From: Anthopleura xanthogrammica
Lineage: Eukaryota > Cnidaria > Anthozoa > Actiniaria > Actiniidae
DNA: 64,000 nt
Direction of reading: 5' to 3'
Assembly: GCA_964019055.1 (NCBI GenBank)
Contig: OZ025211.1
Coordinates: forward strand, 8,372,400 to 8,436,399
A model generated the notes under the pieces. The model made no database searches. It saw only the letters and a list, made by a program, of their open reading frames with translations, and was not told where the DNA came from. How positions within the stretch are numbered: position 1 is the stretch's first letter; each line of letters starts with the position of its first letter. The translations under genes were made by a program, and so were the position numbers. Shown piece by piece: positions 46,202-64,000 of the stretch.

Positions 46202-47741
46202 TCAGTTCATATCTAGTTTTCCTCTTATGATTTTAAACCTTATTCCAGGGCAATCCTGAACACGACCACCTTCAAACAACACAACACCATGCTCTTGTAA
46301 CTGTCCTTTCTCATGAGGGATATAAGCAGATATAGTCTTGCCATTGCTTAGTTTCAACAGCGCACATTTTCTCTGTGCAGAATTTGGTTTCTTTGGCTTT
46401 CTAATGAAGACTTTAATACAAACGCCTTTCCTCTGCGGCCCAAGTAAGATTCGCTCTGATCGCGGTATAAAGGGTTTAGGTTGCATATGTTTAGTACGTG
46501 GTTTCTGACGACGAACTTGGTTTAGCGTAGGAAGATGTCTTACTCCGCCGGCAAAGGATCCAATCTGAGGTGATGTCAATCTTGTTGGTTTGATTTGGTT
46601 TTGTAAAGTAGAGAATGAGGTTTGTTGGATGTTTAAGATTTTCTGTGTTGCTGGTATTACCTGTAGTTTATTTTGAAATCCTTTTAGTCTGGGGATGCTT
46701 TGTAATCCATAAAAACCTACAGTGAAATATAAGTCAATATTCACAGCATAATAGTAACTCAAGTTCAAAAACCTATGAAATAATAAACCATTTTAGCTCA
46801 GTCATGATAATGTTTTCCCATTTCAGACCACATGTCATTCTCTTGAGAATAAGATTTTTTGTTTGAATTGTATCCATATTCATGTGTTTTCTCATGTGCA
46901 ATCATTTAAAAAAGAAATGATACTCTAGGGAATGACACATGGTCTGAAATGGGAAAACACTTTACACCCATGCTATTCAAGTATCCAAGAAGATAAACTC
47001 CTGCTCTGATGCCTTGACCCTTAATTGAACAGTCTATCGTTAGAGTGTTTCACACATTTCTATGATGCAGGTAACTCCATTTTTTTTTGTTTTAGGGGTA
47101 GATTTACCCCTTCATAAATACCCCCATCCCACCCATAATCTAGCATTTATTTCATTCCAATCATGCTCTAACCATAACCTATTGTATCCTGTGAATGTAA
47201 GTTAACCCCTCCCCCACTCCCCCTCCGACAAAGCACCTTGATAAGAAAGATAAGCTTAGGGCTTACTTTCGGTATATAGATATTTCAACAATGCAAGGGT
47301 TCTTTCTAAAAGCAGCCTTACATTGAAAGATAACTCATATAAGCTCATAAACTTGATAATGAATAATGAGAATTTCTCAACTACCTTTGGAAATAGTTTC
47401 AGAAATACCAGACGTTGTAAAACTTCTCCTACAAAGGGACATCACCTGTAGCAGCAAAAAGGAAAGTATTTTAGAAGGACAATAATTTTAAAACACGGAT
47501 AACAAGCACTAAAAAGCGTGAACAATTTTGAACTTGAAAGCAAACATGTGCATGTGTTGAAGAAGAATTTCTTGCATTACAGCTTCAAAATGAATCCGAT
47601 TTTCACAGCCCTGCTGAATAAACAAAACAATCCACCCTTTTTTAAAACACAAACCTGAATTGCACCAGTGGGATTCAAGGAAGGCCTCAAGAAAGGTCCG
47701 CTTACAAACAGAAGTCTTGCAGCCATTCTTGAAGCCGCCAT
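46202..47741 (-). CDS. MRPS12: Mitochondrial ribosomal protein S12 (uS12m)
   Basis: Three exons on the minus strand, read 47741-47655, 47445-47385, 46716-46202, giving 220 residues. Exons join in frame (phases 0 and 1). The start [18 protein letters not shown] is a mitochondrial presequence. The mature part has the uS12 signatures: [60 protein letters not shown], and [20 protein letters not shown]. It is a component of the decoding centre of the mitochondrial small subunit. It is longer than the usual 138-140 residues because of a long N-terminal extension. A conserved PNSAQRK loop supports function. Its start faces MKLN1. Confidence 0.95.
46809..46971. repeat. TTTTCCCATTTCAGACCA element, copy 3
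   Basis: TTTTCCCATTTCAGACCACA at the left and TGTGGTCTGAAATGGGAAAA-type sequence at the right (46940-46962). It lies in MRPS12 intron 2. Confidence 0.85.
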
Positions 47742-48004
47742 GTTGGAAATGAAACACAGGGAACCCATACGAAGAAATTTGAACGAGTTACGAAGCTCTT
47801 TGATCGTAGTCAAAATTATTACATCTATTTTTATGTTTGAACCTCATAATTCAAGGATCATTTAATTCGTTTTAATATGTGGAATAATAAAGCAGTTTTA
47901 TCCAAGCAAAAATTAATATTTAGAAAAATGTTTTTTTTTAAATATTCATTTATGGGTTTCCTGTGTAGTACCCATAATTTCAATCGTCATAAAAATGCGC
48001 CAAA
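47742..48004. promoter_or_regulatory. Shared divergent promoter of MRPS12 and MKLN1
   Basis: 263 bp separate the two start codons. Both starts lie in ATGGCGG contexts (AACATGGCGGCTTC and AAAATGGCGGATTT), i.e. YY1-like sites over the initiator codon. No TATA box stands out. Divergent housekeeping promoters commonly have this shape. Confidence 0.7.
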
Positions 48005-59837
<11,833 letters not shown>

Positions 59838-59994
59838 GTAAGTTTTGACAGATGATTTTATATGACTGTTATGCGGTACGGCATATGGCACCGTCACGGT
59901 ACGGAATCAGTCACGACATCAGTCACGACATCACATGAAATGCTTGATCACGATACGGTCATGGCCCTCATTTATACTTTGAGTTTATCAAAAT

Positions 59995-62643
59995 CTACTT
60001 TTCGTTTAAAAGTTTCAAAATATACTTTACAAACATCTGCGCTTTGACAACATTTCCATTCAGCATCGCTGATCCCAACACGTTTTGTCGTGGGTTAAAG
60101 AACGATGGAACAAACTGATTCGAAAGCCAATCCTCACATTTCATGAATATGTCCTTAACTATTTCTGGGTCAGGTTCTTCACACGTTGTAATATCAGAAT
60201 CGCTCTCTGACCGTTGAGTTTCTTGATTGTGCTCAACAAAGACGGTTTCCAGTCCATCCGTCGTTGCTTTTTCTTCGATGGAGTGGAAGAACGCCATTTT
60301 CAGTATATATGATGGTAAGATACCTTCGGCGTAATCACACGGTTCAAAGTCTTCATCTGAAGACACACTATCATGGTCACTTCCGTATTCTTCATCAACG
60401 CTAACTTTGGGACAGATAGCGGCAGAGTTGATCAGTGACTTAGCTGCTATGTAACTATTTCGCATTCGATGTAGACATCTTTTCATAATAGCAGTCTCGA
60501 CAAGACACAGAGAACACCTCCAAAGGGTGTCATCTTTTTCACTCGTCGTTTTCGGAACAGCGAAACAGGGAAGCTGTAAAAGATCTGGACCGAGAAGTTT
60601 CGACTGGATTCGGAATTTGTCTGGCCAAGATGGAAGGCGCACTGCTGGGACAAAATCAACTTCGATCTCCAGAGTTTTATATCTAGATCCTTTCCACAAC
60701 AGGGACAACTTTGGGTCGTTGTCGACGTCCTTTATTACCAAACGTTCATCTCGTGGGAAGCTTTCGTCAAAAACAATATTGGAGAGTTGCTCCATAAATA
60801 TATCTAACAGCGTGCAATTTGAAATCGCTTTCGTTTCTAGCTGTGTAAACTCTGAGTACTCGTAACTTGTGTGATCCTTCAGAAAGATTCGAGTATAATT
60901 TGACACTGATGGATATGAAGTTTCTTCATAATATACTCCTTCCTCATATACATATTTTACATATTTTACTTTCTCGTTTGTTTTTTTTGGATGTGGAACA
61001 AGTTGGACACTTTCGAGAATGTCCTTGCTTTCATGTTCAGGATATACATTTTCACTCAGTTCATCAAAGCAAACAACATAATCAAACTCATCTGGATATT
61101 TTGTCTTGGTTCCTTCTGACGAACTACCCGCGTGGTACAAAGTACAGCGCATTTTTGGATGACTGTCTGCTATACGTGTTACAACATTTGTCGCAAATCT
61201 GTCTAAAGCTTCCCGGATTTCTACCGCTTCGGGATCTCCAAGAACTTTCCCTATTCCTGGTTTGGAAATTAGGCAGCTTAAAAAATCATCCAAAGTGCCC
61301 GACGTTCTTAGCGATTCCTCACTTGAATCTGCGATGATCTCTTGAAAAGTTTCAAGCTGCAAAAACTCGCCACCATATTTTGCTAACAATTTCTTCCCCT
61401 GTTCCAATTCGAGGTTATTATTTCCGTCCTTTTTGTGCATTATCTGCAGGAAATGGAGACGGGACCAAAATGTCGCTATCTCTTCCGCTGTTTGTCCATA
61501 TGCATCGCGGAGTTCAACCTCACATCCTGCTTTGATTAAAACATCTGCAGCAGCACCATTGTTGCTCCATGCTGCAAAATGGAGCGGTGTGGACTGATGT
61601 TTGTCTTGTGCGTTGATATTAGCCCCCATTCTGATTAGGAAATCGCAAATGACGTCCCACCTTTCCGCTGCAATATGTAATGGTTCTCTGCCTACGGCGT
61701 CTTTCACGTTCACATCTGCTCCACGTTCAACCAAAGCTTCTAAGAGACTCTTATTTTCCTTCTCGACAGCTAAATGCAAGGCTGTCTGTCCCCATGTGTC
61801 AGAACCATTGATATTAAGCCCCTTGTCTAATAAGAAGCTTAAAATGTCAACGAAGTCATCTGCATCTCGTTCTACAAGGCAGTGTAGTAAACTGCGTTTT
61901 CGACCATCTTTAATTGTTGGTCTACAACCTTTCTGTACAAGGTATTCCAAAACTTGCAATGAAGCATCAGCGGATATTGCCAAATGCAAGATGGTTTGAC
62001 CGATGGCATTCTTGGAATTAGCTACACTGTCATTAATGACTAGAAGGTCGATGTATTCTAAAACAAACTCTACTGAAAGTGATCCGTACATCTTGATGAA
62101 AGAATGTATTGGATTCATTCCCTGCAAATCTACATCTGTGACAGATGCTCCAGCTTTTATTAGAATATCCACCGTTTTACTATTCTCGAGGCAATAATAC
62201 ATAACAGCCAAATGTAATGGCGTCCTGCCCTGGGAATCTTTCGAATTTACATTCGCTCCCATTTCAATCAGTTTTCGAGTTAGGTTCTGCGGCTTCTCTA
62301 TCGATGACAAAAAGAGAGTGTGAAGTGGGGTCTCTCCCTTAGCATTGGTACACAGGATATCGGCACCGACCGACAAGAAATATTCTACAAGGTCATATTT
62401 TTTCTTCCTTATTGCTGTGTGTAATGGAGAGTTTCCAATTTCATCACGGGCATTTAGGTTTCCCTTAGCTTGAAAGAGTAGTTGGGCAGACTTCAAATCT
62501 GGAACATCATGCAAAGAGTTATAAGGTTTTCCATCGACGTGTACACCATTTTGTAACAAGATTTCTGAAGCGTTTGCGTGTCCTCTGTCTGCATCATGAT
62601 CAGGAGCTGTAAACCTGTCAGTATCCTCTTCGTTGACATTCAT
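59995..62643 (-). CDS. Ankyrin-repeat cGAS/Mab-21-like nucleotidyltransferase (cGLR)
   Basis: Single exon, 882 residues. Residues about 36-400 form roughly ten ankyrin repeats (GNSPLHTAI, GRTPLHLAV, GQTALHLAV, STPLHFAA). A linker of about 80 residues follows. From about 470 comes a Mab-21/cGAS fold: HAGSSSEGTK at 504-513 (the GS motif), EFDYVV with E519 and D521, and EVDFVPA with D663, so the three metal-binding acids of active cGAS-like enzymes are all in place. Then PSWP at 671-674, WRCSLCLVETAIMKRC at 708-723 and the helical LPSYILKMAFFHSIEE at about 776. No cGAS-type zinc-thumb HX5CCX6C is seen. Active relatives make cyclic dinucleotides for STING after sensing nucleic acid; that this one does so is inference. 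An inactive Mab-21-type scaffold is the alternative. It probably lies within the last MKLN1 intron, antisense. Confidence 0.9.
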   Translation of the reverse strand: MNVNEEDTDRFTAPDHDADRGHANASEILLQNGVHVDGKPYNSLHDVPDLKSAQLLFQAKGNLNARDEIGNSPLHTAIRKKKYDLVEYFLSVGADILCTNAKGETPLHTLFLSSIEKPQNLTRKLIEMGANVNSKDSQGRTPLHLAVMYYCLENSKTVDILIKAGASVTDVDLQGMNPIHSFIKMYGSLSVEFVLEYIDLLVINDSVANSKNAIGQTILHLAISADASLQVLEYLVQKGCRPTIKDGRKRSLLHCLVERDADDFVDILSFLLDKGLNINGSDTWGQTALHLAVEKENKSLLEALVERGADVNVKDAVGREPLHIAAERWDVICDFLIRMGANINAQDKHQSTPLHFAAWSNNGAAADVLIKAGCEVELRDAYGQTAEEIATFWSRLHFLQIMHKKDGNNNLELEQGKKLLAKYGGEFLQLETFQEIIADSSEESLRTSGTLDDFLSCLISKPGIGKVLGDPEAVEIREALDRFATNVVTRIADSHPKMRCTLYHAGSSSEGTKTKYPDEFDYVVCFDELSENVYPEHESKDILESVQLVPHPKKTNEKVKYVKYVYEEGVYYEETSYPSVSNYTRIFLKDHTSYEYSEFTQLETKAISNCTLLDIFMEQLSNIVFDESFPRDERLVIKDVDNDPKLSLLWKGSRYKTLEIEVDFVPAVRLPSWPDKFRIQSKLLGPDLLQLPCFAVPKTTSEKDDTLWRCSLCLVETAIMKRCLHRMRNSYIAAKSLINSAAICPKVSVDEEYGSDHDSVSSDEDFEPCDYAEGILPSYILKMAFFHSIEEKATTDGLETVFVEHNQETQRSESDSDITTCEEPDPEIVKDIFMKCEDWLSNQFVPSFFNPRQNVLGSAMLNGNVVKAQMFVKYILKLLNEK

Positions 62644-64000
62644 CTTTTAGGAAGCCTTCTAGAAAAGGATATTGGGTTGCTGCGTCAGTAAGCATCAATG
62701 ATGTAATTTGAAATCATTTTTCGATGCTATATAGGTCTGTAAGCTCTGTGTACTCGTAGTATAACCACGGGTGCCAGAGTGGCCTCCACGTTTGGATTAA
62801 AACTAACGCTTTATTTTGTTTCCAATGGTCGAATAAAGCTGCTTTGGTACGGCTGACCTTTAGTAGTGAATAAACATCTAGCTCCGATTTCAATCTCGTG
62901 ATGTTTGTCTGTTTAATATTAAGAACCGGTCGTGTGTCACTCGGAATTAATAGGTAACATACGTTCTGTCCAATGGGGTTTTGGTTTGTCTATTTCTCAA
63001 ATATGATTGGATACATGTTGACAGAATAAATCACATAATAAAATTGAGCATGAGGTATTCGTCTTTGCTCGGTCTGCTCGGTCGCCATTGCATCATTCCT
63101 TCGTCGATAAAGAACTACTTAGGGTTTTTGTGATCGAGGTATTTTGTCTGTAGACATGTGGCCTACCATTGTCTTTAGCTTTTTTTATCGGAACGCTCAA
63201 ACTACTTACTAAGAGATATAATTGAGCGATTTTGGAACGGGTTGGCCCAACCGGGTCCACGTACACAGAGAGAACTATGAGAATCTATGAGCAAACTATG
63301 AGAATCTTAGAACTATCTAGCCAAATTAGCCAATCTAGATCTTGCCAGATCTCAAATAGAAACTATACGGAGACAAACTGCAAAACAATTGACAAGCAAA
63401 ACTTTGAAGCTGACCACAAGAACTTGAAGTCAGACGAGCAGATCAGTTGTGATCTACGAGAAAGCGAACTGCCAAGACGGCATGTTGAATATTTGCATCG
63501 ATGACAAGATGTGTCAGAGCACAGAAAATAAGAACTGTAATTCACTGAAACTCAAGGTGAAATCGTTGTTTATTTATGTAGTCATAATCGGTATTATTCT
63601 ATTGAATTGCTGTATGTTTTAGGGCACAATATCATTCGTTCAACTCACACTGTTGACCAGTGCCTTTGTATATCAAACAATCGATGATTGGATCGAGAAT
63701 ACATTCAGTGACTGTGATATCTTTGAGGAAGCTATGCATTTATCTGTAACTGTACATAGTGATGATAATAAAGACTCAGTAAATGACTTGAGGTCTAGTT
63801 ATTCAAAGTTTAATTACTATAAGCTTAATAGTGTAATATGTGAACACTGCCATGCTGTAAGACTTGAACGCGAACCAAGCAGGACTAAAAAAATTGCAGA
63901 AAATTTCTTTTCTTTGGTACAACCATATGACTACTTTGTGAGTGGATGAAAATGCTCTATAACCAAAATTTCATTTTGATATAAAAAAGATTATTTGGCA
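62644..64000. other. Unassigned region with two short reading frames
   Basis: Upstream of the cGLR gene. Two + strand frames, 63232-63504 (90 residues, Ser/Arg/Gln-rich) and 63608-63949 (frame opens after an AG at 63622; about 98 residues with CEHCHAVRLE), are not recognised. They could be exons of one unknown gene (a GT follows at 63560) or chance. I looked here for the muskelin C-terminal exon and did not find it. Confidence 0.4.

Noticed and set aside
45922..46202. Repetitive frames on both strands over the CCACCTCGCCACAACAG array
   Set aside because: Minisatellite inside a Tigger-like MITE; no conserved protein and located in 3' spacer.
60867..61337. 156-residue + strand frame opposite the cGLR gene
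   Set aside because: Shadow of the minus-strand coding sequence.

Overview
The window looks like genomic DNA from an invertebrate animal, most likely an anthozoan cnidarian (coral or sea anemone). Genes are split by short GT-AG introns, the DNA is AT-rich, many small inverted-repeat (MITE-like) elements lie in introns and spacers, and three clear metazoan orthologues are present. I could not run any search, so the species is inference.

1.0-28.9 kb: a head-to-tail array of five related receptor genes (here A-E), all on the + strand. I rebuilt them exon by exon from splice sites and reading frame. Each encodes a signal peptide, a Cys-rich module on exon 1, a second Cys module on exons 2-3, a Ser/Thr-rich stalk, one membrane segment, and (in A, B, C and E) a long cytoplasmic tail full of tyrosines. 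The tails end in a conserved pair of YxxL motifs 10-11 residues apart, and gene C has in addition an exact ITAM-spaced pair. Gene D shares the ectodomain but stops inside its membrane segment. Splice phases are shared across the array, so the genes are paralogues. I do not recognise the family; it is the best candidate here for an undescribed receptor system.

30.0-41.0 kb: a 15-exon orthologue of FSIP1, a sperm-flagellum/cilium protein. Intron 8 holds a minisatellite with seven copies of an RFX X-box-like palindrome, each followed by a CRE-like site. 41-44 kb is gene-poor and holds nested inverted-repeat elements. 44.1-44.9 kb is an intronless methyltransferase-like gene.

46.2-59.8 kb: MRPS12 (minus strand, 3 exons) and muskelin MKLN1 (plus strand, 23 exons found) start head to head, 263 bp apart. 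The last roughly 45 codons of muskelin are not seen. 60.0-62.6 kb, minus strand: a single-exon 882-residue protein with ankyrin repeats followed by a cGAS/Mab-21-like nucleotidyltransferase whose three catalytic acidic residues all appear intact. It probably lies inside the last muskelin intron. The final 1.3 kb holds only unrecognised short reading frames.

The receptor array and the cGAS-like sensor suggest immune or self/non-self functions, but nothing in the sequence shows that they work together.
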